From: Spirochaetia bacterium
GTDB lineage: Bacteria > Spirochaetota > Spirochaetia > CADAEX01
DNA length: 55,383 bases
Assembly: GCA_024402405.1 (NCBI GenBank)
Contig: JAKSTW010000010.1
Span: 1 to 55,383 of the forward strand
Direction of reading: 5' to 3'
In this document: piece by piece, positions 44,377 to 52,833 of the stretch
Layout of the letters: each line of letters opens with the position of its first letter
Position numbering within the stretch: the stretch's first letter is position 1
Made by a program: the position numbers and the translations under genes
Notes under the pieces: generated by a model
The model's input: only the letters and a program-made list of their open reading frames with translations
The model's database searches: none
What the model was told of the DNA's origin: nothing

Positions 44377-44466
44377 ACTTATCTTCTTTCCATATTCCAG
44401 CGTGCCTTGGAAGAACAGGGTTCAAGGGAAGGGAAACCAGCGCTCCGCAAGTAGCAGCATGATATT

Positions 44467-44500
44467 GCCTCATCCGGTCTTGCCGGGTGGGGCTTTTTTT
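44467..44500 (+). terminator. Rho-independent terminator
   Basis: The 11-bp arms GCCTCATCCGG and CCGGGTGGGGC pair with G-U pairs around TCTTG and are followed by seven T. Confidence 0.88.
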
Positions 44501-44531
44501 ATAGACTTGTATTTATGCTGAAAAATATTTA
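44491..44531 (+). repeat. Terminator-tail/promoter repeat, copy 2
   Basis: Same sequence as 34836-34875, from the T run through ATAGACTTGTATTTATGCTG and AAAAATATTTA. Here it precedes cysS by 24 bases. Confidence 0.75.
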
Positions 44532-44555
44532 TTATGAAAAGAACTGGAGGAAATT

Positions 44556-45974
44556 ATGGGATTAAGATTATTCAACACTATGGGACGTTCCGTACAGGAT
44601 TTTATCCCTATCAATGAAGGCAAGGTGGGGTTCTACGGATGCGGACCTACTGTCTATAATTATGCCCACATTGGCAATCTTAAGACTTATATTTTTGAAG
44701 ATTTTCTGAAAAGGACACTGACATATCTTGGCTATAAGGTCAAGCATGTCATGAATATAACAGATGTGGGACATCTTACTGATGATGCTGACGATGGCGA
44801 GGATAAGATGGCTAAAAGTGCCAGAGAGAAGGGGCAGAGCGTATATGAGATCGCAGATTTCTATACCAAGGCTTTCTTCAATGATATCGACCGCCTTAAC
44901 ATCATCCGTCCTACCATCAGCTGCAAGGCTACAGAGCATATCGCAGATATGATCGCCCTGGTCAAGACACTTGAGGAACGGGGATATACATATGAGGCTG
45001 GCGGAAATATTTATTTCTCAATAGATAAATTTCCTGATTACGGCAAGCTGGCTCTGTTGGACAGGCAGAATCTTCAGGCTGGTGCCAGGATCGAAGTTGA
45101 TGGCAACAAGAGGAATCCTTACGATTTTGTCCTGTGGTTCACAAAGTCCAAGTTCGAGAATCATGCCATGATCTGGGATTCTCCATGGGGAAAAGGTTAT
45201 CCGGGATGGCATCTGGAGTGCAGTGCCATGAGCATGAAGTATCTTGGCAGGCATTTTGATATTCATTGCGGTGGAATCGACCATATCAATATCCATCATA
45301 CCAACGAGATTGCACAGTCAGAGGCAGCCACTGGAGAGAAGTGGGTCAACTACTGGCTCCACGGTGAGTTCCTGGTCATGAACAAAGCCAAGATGGCCAA
45401 GTCCGCAGGAAATTTCCTGACACTGGATACACTGGTGGAGAAGGGTTACGATCCTCTGGATTACCGTTATTTCTGTCTTGGCGGTCATTACAGATCACAG
45501 CTGAATTTCAGCTTTGAGTCTATGGATTCTGCAAAGAAGGCCAGGACTAACCTGAAGTCAAAAGTTCAGGAGCTCATGTCAAAGACAAAGTGCGCCGACA
45601 GGAATTCACTGTCCGATGCCGCAAAACAGTATATAGCATCATTCACTGCAGATATATCAGATGATCTCAACAGCCCAAGGGCTCTGGCAGAGGTATGGAC
45701 ACTTCTGAAAGACAATGGGATCTCAGACAGCGAGAAGCTCTATCTTCTTCTTGATTTTGACAAGGTTCTGGGACTCCGACTGGATGTGCCTGAGAAACCG
45801 GCTGAGACAGTTGCTGAGGATATTCCTGCAGAGGTACTGGAGCTGGTGGAGAGCAGAAAGGCTGCCCGCAAGAACAAAGATTTTGCTGAGGCTGACAGAT
45901 GCAGAGACCGGATAAAAGAACTGGGGTATGACATAAAAGACACACCGCAGGGAACAATCTGTAAAAAACTGTAA
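44556..45974 (+). CDS. cysS: Cysteinyl-tRNA synthetase
   Basis: 472 residues, class I synthetase. YGCGPTVYNYAHIGNLKTY holds the HIGH-like HIGN and the zinc Cys, NITDVGHLTDDADDGEDKM follows, and GWHLECSAMS and GGIDHINIHHTNEIAQSE give the other zinc ligands. The KMSKS loop reads KMAKS in NKAKMAKSAGNFLT. It charges tRNA-Cys. RBS TGGAGG upstream. Confidence 0.97.
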   Translation: MGLRLFNTMGRSVQDFIPINEGKVGFYGCGPTVYNYAHIGNLKTYIFEDFLKRTLTYLGYKVKHVMNITDVGHLTDDADDGEDKMAKSAREKGQSVYEIADFYTKAFFNDIDRLNIIRPTISCKATEHIADMIALVKTLEERGYTYEAGGNIYFSIDKFPDYGKLALLDRQNLQAGARIEVDGNKRNPYDFVLWFTKSKFENHAMIWDSPWGKGYPGWHLECSAMSMKYLGRHFDIHCGGIDHINIHHTNEIAQSEAATGEKWVNYWLHGEFLVMNKAKMAKSAGNFLTLDTLVEKGYDPLDYRYFCLGGHYRSQLNFSFESMDSAKKARTNLKSKVQELMSKTKCADRNSLSDAAKQYIASFTADISDDLNSPRALAEVWTLLKDNGISDSEKLYLLLDFDKVLGLRLDVPEKPAETVAEDIPAEVLELVESRKAARKNKDFAEADRCRDRIKELGYDIKDTPQGTICKKL

Positions 45975-46003
45975 CTATTTTGATCCAGGGTTGTTTTTAG
46001 ATA

Positions 46004-46528
46004 ATGAATGATAAAACTAAGGAAAGATTTTTCGAACAGGTTTATAAAGAAGTATTTCCTGTGGTGATGAAGGTGGCATACCATATCACCAAGAATCTTC
46101 CTGCTGCTGAGGATGTGTGTCAGGAGGCTTTCATCAAGTTTTATCATCGCCCTATGCTTTTTCCCAATATGGAAGAGGCCAAATACTGGCTTATAAGGGT
46201 AGTGAAGAACCTGGGGTTCAACTATCTGGAACATGAGAAGGTGAAGAGCAGGGCATTTGACAAGATTAAGTTTGAACCGTCTTTCACTGAGGAGACCGGG
46301 GAGAAGAACCTGATGAAGCAGGAGACTGTGGAGCAGGTGAGCAGAGCTTTGGAGCAGCTGCCTGAGAATCTCAGGGCTCCTATTATCCTCCGGGAATATG
46401 GAGGGATGAATTATAAGGAGATTTCCAAAGCCCTGGGTATCAGTGAGAGCAATGTGAAGATAAGGATCTTCAGGGGAAGGGAAGCCCTGGAGAAGCTTCT
46501 GCCTAGAGGAGAGGTATATGTGCCCTGA
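46004..46528 (+). CDS. ECF-type RNA polymerase sigma factor
   Basis: 174 residues. Region 2 with AAEDVCQEAFIKFYHR and YWLIRVVKNLGFNYLEH; region 4 with LPENLRAPIILREYGGMNYKEISKALGISESNVKIRIFRGRE, a classic helix-turn-helix for the -35 element. It directs stress- or envelope-related promoters. It overlaps the anti-sigma gene by 11 bases. Confidence 0.93.
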   Translation: MNDKTKERFFEQVYKEVFPVVMKVAYHITKNLPAAEDVCQEAFIKFYHRPMLFPNMEEAKYWLIRVVKNLGFNYLEHEKVKSRAFDKIKFEPSFTEETGEKNLMKQETVEQVSRALEQLPENLRAPIILREYGGMNYKEISKALGISESNVKIRIFRGREALEKLLPRGEVYVP

Positions 46529-47048
46529 TTTAGAGATATTGTCAACATATTATGATGATGAGATACCTGAGACTCATAGAAAGGAAATTGAGATCCATGT
46601 CAGCTCATGTCAGAAGTGTCAGAAGATATTGAAAGAATTTGAGAATATATCTGGATTTATGGAGCAGGTTCCTGAGCCTGACTTTACGGCTTCTGCCGGA
46701 AATGTGTGGGACAGGATCAGCGATTCACTGGAGAAAGATGATGTCAGACAGGATTTCTGGCACAGAAAAGTCTGGTTCTCCTTTCCTGCGGCTGCGGCTG
46801 TGGCTGCCGTTTTCATAGCAGTTTTTTCCATCAGTGTGCTGAGTTATTATATAGGTCGGAATTCAACATCTGCTCCTGTGGTCTCACAGGAACTGAACCT
46901 GACTGATGCCAAGGATTACAGTCAGAGCGTTGAGCAGCTTTTTGAGGATGATACACTGGATTTTGTCATTCCTGCCTCTGACAGCTTTGTTCATGCAGGT
47001 GAGCCATTGCTCATACGTGAAGTTGATTTCAAGGCAAGAAGGTACTGA
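46518..47048 (+). CDS. Membrane anti-sigma factor with zinc-finger domain
   Basis: 176 residues. N-terminal His27-x3-Cys31-x2-Cys34 (HVSSCQKC) after LSTYYDDEIPETHRK, the zf-HC2/ZAS anti-sigma domain. One membrane helix at about 87-112, then a periplasmic part of about 65 residues that could sense envelope state. Position after the sigma gene makes it the probable inhibitor. It overlaps the next gene by one base. Confidence 0.88.
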   Translation: MCPDLEILSTYYDDEIPETHRKEIEIHVSSCQKCQKILKEFENISGFMEQVPEPDFTASAGNVWDRISDSLEKDDVRQDFWHRKVWFSFPAAAAVAAVFIAVFSISVLSYYIGRNSTSAPVVSQELNLTDAKDYSQSVEQLFEDDTLDFVIPASDSFVHAGEPLLIREVDFKARRY

Positions 47049-47536
47049 TGCTCAGAAAATTCGCTTTTTTACCATTTCTGCTTCTCATTCCGGTGCTGGC
47101 TGCTTATTCCGAAGCTGAGACTGTGCAGAGTGAGGGCATATCTGAAGATACATCACTGTACAATATGAATATAGGTCTGAAAGTTACAGGCACTGAAAGT
47201 GGAGACAGTCTGGTCAACTCATATGCTGACAAGACTGTTTTCTCAGGTCGTCCGGTACATCTGAATCTGAAGGGCAGCAATTTCAAGGCTGCCATACAGC
47301 TGACATTGTTCAATACTGCTGCAGGCGGTATGGTTCTGCTGGCACAGAGCACTGTTTTCTGCAGGGGTGACCGGGACAGAGTGCTTTCGACCGTAAAGTC
47401 GATTCCTGTGAATATGGGGGAGAAGATATTATTTTTCCCACTTGGTGTGCTGAGTGCAGGTGAGCAGGATAAGTACGAATGTCTGCTGGAAATAAATATA
47501 ACCGATCACCAGCAGCCTGTCTCTGCAAGACCATGA
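47048..47536 (+). CDS. Exported protein in the sigma factor operon
   Basis: 162 residues with a Sec signal peptide (LRKFAFLPFLLLIPVLAAYS). The mature part is beta-rich (YNMNIGLKVTG, PVHLNLKGSNFKAAIQLTLF). Family not recognised. Starts at the last base of the anti-sigma stop; probably part of the same regulon or sensing path. Confidence 0.7.
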   Translation: MLRKFAFLPFLLLIPVLAAYSEAETVQSEGISEDTSLYNMNIGLKVTGTESGDSLVNSYADKTVFSGRPVHLNLKGSNFKAAIQLTLFNTAAGGMVLLAQSTVFCRGDRDRVLSTVKSIPVNMGEKILFFPLGVLSAGEQDKYECLLEINITDHQQPVSARP

Positions 47537-47940
47537 GACTCCGATCATCTGAGATCATAGGATTTGTACTTTTTATCATATTGCTGGGGGTGTATGTCTA
47601 TACCAGACATATCATAGGGCTTTCACCTGTCATTGATGGCATAAGTCCTGAGATTGCCATGCCTGGCGACATACTGGAGATTTCCGGAAAGCATTTCGGA
47701 GATACTGACGGAGACCTCAGGCATCCGTTCAACAGTGCTGTTTATATAGGTCACCGGCGCATGGTCCTGTCAGATTATATATCGTGGAATGATACCAAAA
47801 TACATATAATGATTCCATCTGACATTGATTCTGGATTTGTTGTGGTTGAGACTGAGAAGGGAATGAGCAACCGTGTCCTTTTCACTGACCGCCGGGATAT
47901 TCCGGTTATAATTGACAGAAAAGTTAATAAAGAGTCCTGA
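47533..47940 (+). CDS. Membrane-anchored IPT/TIG-domain protein
   Basis: 135 residues from ATG 47533 (ATGA overlap with the previous stop). One N-terminal helix (IIGFVLFIILLGVYVYT), then an immunoglobulin-like IPT/TIG domain: PVIDGISPEIAMPGDILEISGKHFG, followed by WNDTKIHIMIPSD and FVVVETEKGMSN. These domains usually bind proteins or glycans. Fourth gene of the sigma operon; its end overlaps the opposite-strand gene by 17 bases. Confidence 0.78.
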   Translation: MRLRSSEIIGFVLFIILLGVYVYTRHIIGLSPVIDGISPEIAMPGDILEISGKHFGDTDGDLRHPFNSAVYIGHRRMVLSDYISWNDTKIHIMIPSDIDSGFVVVETEKGMSNRVLFTDRRDIPVIIDRKVNKES

Positions 47941-48550
47941 AAAAAGTATTGCCTACTATAGATATTGTGGTTCCGCTGCCTGATTTTTTATATTTCACCA
48001 GCTGCTGTATTCCATCCTGGTTCAGCATGGGAGCCAGAAGCTCACTGTCCGGTTTCAGCATGTCTATGAAAAGGCTGGATAAAGTCCTGATGCCGCCCTG
48101 GATGAATATCACATCAAATGGACCTGCTGTCCTGAAATAATCATAGCTGTTGCCGTAGTAGACATTTACATTCCTTATATTGTCAGGTGTGAATATATTG
48201 CTGTAAGATTCCTGGCTGTGGCTTGTCTCCACCAGATACACACTGCTGAAGATCCTGGAGAACACAGCTGCACAGTAACCTGCATTGTTGCCTATTATCA
48301 GCACCCTGGCATTTTCCTTTATGGTGATGTTCTGAAGGATCAGTTCCAGATCAGCCTGGGATGGAATGCGTCCTCCGTCCTGAAGTGGTATGGATATATC
48401 AACATCAGCAAAATTTTTCAGCTGCTCTGGAAGAAATACAGATCTGTCTGTCTTTTTTATTGCCGAATCTATCCTCGCATTTTTTGATTCCTGCGCGAAT
48501 GGAGAGATAAGTATGAGTAAAGAAAAAATTATTGAAAATGCTGATTTCAT
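47924..48550 (-). CDS. Exported PCMT-like methyltransferase
   Basis: 208 residues. N-terminal signal peptide (MKSAFSIIFSLLILISPFAQ), so it should leave the cytoplasm. The rest follows protein-L-isoaspartate methyltransferase (PCMT): IPSQADLELILQNI like the substrate lid, then ARVLIIGNNAGYCAAVFSRIF in place of the GxGxGY SAM motif, then FDVIFIQGGI. The SAM loop is GNNAGY, not GTGSGY. Activity outside the cytoplasm would need SAM there, so it may bind something else or be non-catalytic. Confidence 0.75.
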   Translation of the reverse strand: MKSAFSIIFSLLILISPFAQESKNARIDSAIKKTDRSVFLPEQLKNFADVDISIPLQDGGRIPSQADLELILQNITIKENARVLIIGNNAGYCAAVFSRIFSSVYLVETSHSQESYSNIFTPDNIRNVNVYYGNSYDYFRTAGPFDVIFIQGGIRTLSSLFIDMLKPDSELLAPMLNQDGIQQLVKYKKSGSGTTISIVGNTFFRTLY

Positions 48551-48593
48551 TGAAATTAGTATATATTTTTCTCAGTACAAAGGAAAGATATTA

Positions 48594-48622
48594 TTGACTT
48601 ATTCTTTTAGGCAATGTTATCA
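48594..48622 (+). promoter_or_regulatory. Promoter of the HU gene
   Basis: TTGACT (48594-48599), 17 bases, TTATCA (48617-48622). Confidence 0.6.
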
Positions 48623-48676
48623 TGATTTCAGGCTTTATTTCTTTGAGCCTTACCTTATTTTTTTAGGAGAAAAGAA

Positions 48677-48949
48677 ATGTCAAAGACAGAATTGGTTGAT
48701 TTCATTGCAAAGGAGACAGGACTTACAAAAGTAGCTGCAGCCGGAGCACTCAAGGCAACACTGGAAGGAATTACAGATGGCCTTAAGAAAGACGGAAAGG
48801 TTGTTTTGATCGGATTCGGAACTTTTGCTGTAAAAGAAAGAACAGCAAGAAAAGGCATTAATCCTCTTACAAAGAAAACTCTTAACATCCCTGCAAAGAA
48901 GATCGCTTCTTTCAAGGCAGGAGCTGCATTAAAAACTGCTGTAAAATAA
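48677..48949 (+). CDS. HU-type DNA-binding protein
   Basis: 90 residues, standard HU size. SKTELVDFIAKETGLTK start, GFGTFAVKERTARKGINPLT beta-arm segment with the Pro that intercalates DNA, and a closing IPAKKIASFKAGAALKTAV. It bends and compacts DNA. RBS AGGAGA seven bases upstream, own promoter and terminator. Confidence 0.96.
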   Translation: MSKTELVDFIAKETGLTKVAAAGALKATLEGITDGLKKDGKVVLIGFGTFAVKERTARKGINPLTKKTLNIPAKKIASFKAGAALKTAVK

Positions 48950-48957
48950 CAGCAACG

Positions 48958-48982
48958 GCTGCCTGCAGAGGGCAGCTTTTTT
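48958..48982 (+). terminator. Rho-independent terminator of the HU gene
   Basis: GCTGCC and GGCAGC arms followed by six T. Confidence 0.85.
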
Positions 48983-49007
48983 ATTTTCTTTCCTGCCATC
49001 TTCCATT

Positions 49008-49937
49008 ATGTACGGAAAAGTTTTATTCGGAATCAATAATATTTATACAGTCAGACCTGAGACCGGCGCTGATATCCTTTGCCGCATAAAGGGAAAAGTT
49101 CTTAAAGGATGTGAGGATATGTATAATCCTCTGACTGCCGGTGATGTGGTGGAGATCGATCAGGGACTCATCACTTCTCTGGTTCCCAGGCGGAATGCTT
49201 TCACCAGATGGAATAGAAAAAGACTTACCAGCCAGGTCATAGCCGCAAATATTGATATGCTTTTCTGTGTGTCGGCACCGGAGGAACCGCCGTTCCGTCC
49301 CCGCTTTCTGGATAAAGTCATTGCTAATTCATGCTGCAAATATAAAGATGAATATGATATTGCCATTGTCCTGAACAAGTGTGATATGGGTGTGCCTTCA
49401 CATGTGCGTGAGCGGCTTGATCATTATGAGAAGATCGGTATCAGAACTTTTATGGTGTCAGCAAAGACAGGTGATGGCATAGATGAGCTCCGTGATCATG
49501 CGTCTGGAAAGACAGTGGCTTTCGCAGGACAGTCCGGAGTGGGAAAATCTTCCCTGCTGAATGCTTTCAGCGGAAATGTGGCCAGACGGGTAGGTGAGAT
49601 ATCAAAGAAATACAACCGCGGACGGCATGTGACCAATTATGCTGTTTTTGTTCCTGATGATAAGAATGGCGGCGGCGTGATAGATACCCCCGGGATCCGG
49701 GAGATCTTTGTTGATAATATAGAACCTCAGCAGCTGATACTTCACTTCCATGAGATTTCAGAATACTATGGGAAGTGTGCTTTTTCCACATGCTCGCATA
49801 CTGTTGAGAAGGGCTGCCGGGTGCTTGAGGCTCTGGAGAAGGGCCTTATCCTTCCTGACCGTTATGAGTCATATAAAAGAATCTACAGCGAGCTGACAGA
49901 ACAGGCAAAAGTGATCTATGGAAAAGAATATACTTGA
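49008..49937 (+). CDS. rsgA: Ribosome small-subunit GTPase RsgA
   Basis: 309 residues, circularly permuted GTPase. An N-terminal OB-like part is followed by G4 (VLNKCDMG), then G1 (AFAGQSGVGKSSLLNAF), then the switch T-rich region with GRHVTNYAV and G3 (DTPGIRE). C-terminal zinc motif with CAFSTCSHTVEKGC. It helps mature the 30S subunit. Its end overlaps mutS2 by 20 bases. Confidence 0.95.
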   Translation: MYGKVLFGINNIYTVRPETGADILCRIKGKVLKGCEDMYNPLTAGDVVEIDQGLITSLVPRRNAFTRWNRKRLTSQVIAANIDMLFCVSAPEEPPFRPRFLDKVIANSCCKYKDEYDIAIVLNKCDMGVPSHVRERLDHYEKIGIRTFMVSAKTGDGIDELRDHASGKTVAFAGQSGVGKSSLLNAFSGNVARRVGEISKKYNRGRHVTNYAVFVPDDKNGGGVIDTPGIREIFVDNIEPQQLILHFHEISEYYGKCAFSTCSHTVEKGCRVLEALEKGLILPDRYESYKRIYSELTEQAKVIYGKEYT

Positions 49938-52254
49938 AATCATGGGTTTCTCCTCCATAAAGGAGCAGCTCAAGCAATATACGATCTCGGATGCAGGCAA
50001 GAAGCTGATAGACAGCCAGGAGCCTGGGGACTCATTTCCTGTATGGCGTGAGAACAGCAGCATTTTCAGGATCCTGAAGAATGTCCTTTCTACCGGCGGT
50101 ACTTTCCCTGATGTGAGTTTTCCTGCCATTGAGCAGGATGTGGAGAAAGCTGCTGTGAACGGTGCGGTGCTGGAGGCTGTCTCCATAGCAGGCATCTATA
50201 CTTTTCTCCGTTCAGCCGCTGTGCTGAAGAAATTCCTTTTTTCTCTTGAAGGTATTGATGAAATAAGATTTCTGGCTGAGTTTGATGATTTCACAGATCT
50301 GCGGAATGAGATTTCCAAATATCTGAAGCCTGATGGGGAGCTGAAGGAGGACAGCATAAAAGAGCTGGTCTCCATAAAAAAGCGTATTGCTGCTGCGAAC
50401 CGTCAGATAGTGAAACTGGCTGATGATTATTTTCAGAGAGCTGAATACCATGGATTCTGGCAGGATGGCAGCATGACTATCAGGGACGGCCGTGCCGTGC
50501 TTCCGCTGAAGGCCAACTGCAAGGGACATATACAGGGAATCATCCACTCATCATCTGCCAGAGGAACCACCGTTTTTATTGAACCGGCAGGTATGGTTGA
50601 GAAAAATAATGAGCTGATGGAACTGGAGGATGAATACAGACGGGAGATCCTGAAGATCCTCAGAAACCTGACTTTCAAGATAGGATTCCGCAGCAGTGAG
50701 CTGATGGAACTTTCAGAGAAGATCGGGACTTTTGACAGCTTCTATGCCCGCATACGGTATACAGATTCTTATGGCGGCATTATTCCTGAGCATACTGAGC
50801 GGGGAATGCACCTGTATGAGGCCAGACATCTGCTGCTGGGGAAAAAGGCTGTTCCTGTTGATATTCTGATAGATGAGCATACCAATGTACTGCTTATAAG
50901 CGGTCCTAATACCGGCGGAAAAACTGTGGCTTTGAAGACTGCGGCGCTGCTGGTGCTGATGAATCAGTTCGGGCTGGGAATTCCTGCCAGGGAAGACAGC
51001 AGCATGGCTTTCTTTGACAATGTGCTGGCAGACATAGGCGACGGACAGTCCATAGAGAATTCTCTCTCGACTTTCTCTGCACACATGAAGAATGCATCAT
51101 ATATTCTGGAGAACTGCACTGAGAAGTCTCTTGTCCTGCTGGACGAGCCGGGTACCGGAACTGATCCTGATGAAGGTGCTGCTATTGCCATGGCAGTCCT
51201 GGATCAGATAATAGAGAAGAATGCACTGGCTATGGTGACTACCCATCAGTCAGTTGTAAAAAATTATGCATTTGCCAATCCGCACGCTGAGAATGTTTCA
51301 GTTAAATATGATCCTGAGACATTCACTCCGCTCTATAAACTGGTTTATGGTGTGCCGGGTGAGAGCTTCGGTATCGATATTGCCGGCAAGAACGGAATCC
51401 CTGCCGGTATAATTGATAAGGCTAGAGAGTATCTGGGCAGTGAGAAAATAAATATAAACCTGATGATGAAGCAGATCAGTGATAAAAGTACTGAGCTTTT
51501 TGAGCGGCAGGAGAAAATTGCTGCCAGAGAGCTGGAACTGAAGGAATCTTTCCGTGATATCAGTCTGAAAAAACTTCAGCTGCGGCAGAAAGAATACGAA
51601 CTGAAACGTGCTGAGAATGCAGAGTTCTCAAAGCTTGTCAGTCAGGCTGGCAGCCAGCTGGAAAATCTGATACGTGAACTCAGGGAAGGGGAGCTGACCA
51701 GGGATAAGATACAGAAATCCAGGGATTTTCTGGACAATATGCGTAAGGAAGGTGACCGGCTGGGGACAGAGCTTGAGACTCTGAAACAGGAGCCTGAGAA
51801 AGATGATGTTAAGTTCAAGGCTGATGATTTTGTCTATGTTGGACAGAGCAAAAAAGACGGTGTCATCATCCGGGAGATGAAAAAGGGCAAATATCTGGTG
51901 GCTGTCGGTCAAATGCGTATAGTTGTGGATCAGAAGGATCTGGTGCCTGGAAAACAGCGTGATGAGAAGAAAAGCATAGCATCATCATTTGCCGGAAATT
52001 ACAGAAAGCCTGAGTTTGAGCTGGATATCCGCGGCTGCCGTCTGGATGAGGCTATTTCACAGCTGGAAAGACAGATGGACAGTGCTCTGCTGTGTGGTCT
52101 GTCTGAGTTCTCCATCATTCATGGCACAGGGCAGGGAATACTGCAGAAAGGGGTCAGAGATTTCCTTTCGGCAAACAAAGATGTTGAGTCGTTTAAATTC
52201 GCCACCCCTGAGAACGGCGGTTTCGGAAAGACACTGGTGAAGCTTATCAAATAA
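49918..52254 (+). CDS. mutS2: MutS2 ATPase/endonuclease
   Basis: 778 residues. MutS core with LPLKANCKGHIQGIIHSSS, Walker A LISGPNTGGKTVALKTAAL, STFSAHMKNASYIL, LLDEPGTGTDPDEGAA Walker B and TTHQSVVKNYAF. A long coiled-coil stretch follows and a C-terminal Smr domain (ELDIRGCRLDEAI, IIHGTGQGILQKGVRDFL). In other bacteria it acts in recombination control or on collided ribosomes. One 12-bp word sits in the coiled-coil part (LGTEL). Confidence 0.95.
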   Translation: MEKNILEIMGFSSIKEQLKQYTISDAGKKLIDSQEPGDSFPVWRENSSIFRILKNVLSTGGTFPDVSFPAIEQDVEKAAVNGAVLEAVSIAGIYTFLRSAAVLKKFLFSLEGIDEIRFLAEFDDFTDLRNEISKYLKPDGELKEDSIKELVSIKKRIAAANRQIVKLADDYFQRAEYHGFWQDGSMTIRDGRAVLPLKANCKGHIQGIIHSSSARGTTVFIEPAGMVEKNNELMELEDEYRREILKILRNLTFKIGFRSSELMELSEKIGTFDSFYARIRYTDSYGGIIPEHTERGMHLYEARHLLLGKKAVPVDILIDEHTNVLLISGPNTGGKTVALKTAALLVLMNQFGLGIPAREDSSMAFFDNVLADIGDGQSIENSLSTFSAHMKNASYILENCTEKSLVLLDEPGTGTDPDEGAAIAMAVLDQIIEKNALAMVTTHQSVVKNYAFANPHAENVSVKYDPETFTPLYKLVYGVPGESFGIDIAGKNGIPAGIIDKAREYLGSEKININLMMKQISDKSTELFERQEKIAARELELKESFRDISLKKLQLRQKEYELKRAENAEFSKLVSQAGSQLENLIRELREGELTRDKIQKSRDFLDNMRKEGDRLGTELETLKQEPEKDDVKFKADDFVYVGQSKKDGVIIREMKKGKYLVAVGQMRIVVDQKDLVPGKQRDEKKSIASSFAGNYRKPEFELDIRGCRLDEAISQLERQMDSALLCGLSEFSIIHGTGQGILQKGVRDFLSANKDVESFKFATPENGGFGKTLVKLIK
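51762..51773 (+). repeat. GGGGACAGAGCT inside mutS2
   Basis: Exact word on the coding strand, read as Leu-Gly-Thr-Glu-Leu. Confidence 0.9.
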
Positions 52255-52266
52255 TGCTGGATTATC

Positions 52267-52833
52267 ATGGATATAAAAGAACGTAAGAAAATATTGCGGA
52301 AAGAGATGAAACTGAAATTCAAAGCTCTGTCCCCGGATGACTTTTTCAGAAAGTCTGCCGGTGTGCTGAAACAGCTCCGGAAAATAGATCAGTTCATGGG
52401 GACAGAGCTGGTGTTGGCCTTTGTATCCATGAAAGACGAGATACAGACTGATGGTATTCTGAGATATGTACTGTCAGAGGGCAAAAGACTGGCAGTGCCT
52501 CTGGTGGTCGGTGATGATCTGGAATTCTATGAGATCAGAGATCTGGGGACAGAGCTTGCACCCGGTGCTTTCGGGATTCTGGAGCCTGTATCCGGATCGC
52601 ATAAACTTGATATTAAGACACTTGCTGAGATCGACAGTGTGATTCTGGTTCCTGGACTGGCTTTTGACAGGGATAATTACAGACTGGGACGCGGTAAGGG
52701 ATTTTATGACAGATTTTTCTCTCGCCTGCCGGAAAATGTGCTGAAGATTGGTATCGGCTATGATTTTCAGAAAGTGGATACAGTACCCAGAGAACAGCAT
52801 GACTGTCCTCTGGATATGATCATAACCGGTTAG
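52267..52833 (+). CDS. 5-formyltetrahydrofolate cyclo-ligase
   Basis: 188 residues. Family marks: N-terminal KKILRKEMKLK, FVSMKDEIQTDGIL, then ILVPGLAFDRDNYRLGRGKGFYDRFF with the GRGKGYYD-like nucleotide loop, and a closing DCPLDMIITG. It converts 5-formyl-THF to 5,10-methenyl-THF with ATP. Three copies of the 12-bp word lie in its 567 bases: 52323-52334 (minus), 52398-52409 and 52545-52556 (plus). Despite this the frame and family motifs are kept. It overlaps pncB, convergent, by 4 bases. Confidence 0.93.
   Translation: MDIKERKKILRKEMKLKFKALSPDDFFRKSAGVLKQLRKIDQFMGTELVLAFVSMKDEIQTDGILRYVLSEGKRLAVPLVVGDDLEFYEIRDLGTELAPGAFGILEPVSGSHKLDIKTLAEIDSVILVPGLAFDRDNYRLGRGKGFYDRFFSRLPENVLKIGIGYDFQKVDTVPREQHDCPLDMIITG
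52323..52334 (-). repeat. GGGGACAGAGCT in the cyclo-ligase gene (copy 1, inverted)
   Basis: Exact word on the non-coding strand; the gene reads it as Lys-Ala-Leu-Ser-Pro. Confidence 0.9.
52398..52409 (+). repeat. GGGGACAGAGCT in the cyclo-ligase gene (copy 2)
   Basis: Exact word on the coding strand, read as Met-Gly-Thr-Glu-Leu. With copy 1 it forms an inverted pair 63 bases apart. Confidence 0.9.
52545..52556 (+). repeat. GGGGACAGAGCT in the cyclo-ligase gene (copy 3)
   Basis: Exact word on the coding strand, in the same frame as copy 2 (Leu-Gly-Thr-Glu-Leu). Confidence 0.9.

Noticed and set aside
44396-44462. Possible SRP-like small RNA (CTCCGCAAGTAGCAGC before a terminator)
   Set aside because: It recalls the CCGGAAGG-AGCAGC core of 4.5S RNA, but the apical pairs do not form, one base is missing on the 3' side and no long closing helix is visible.
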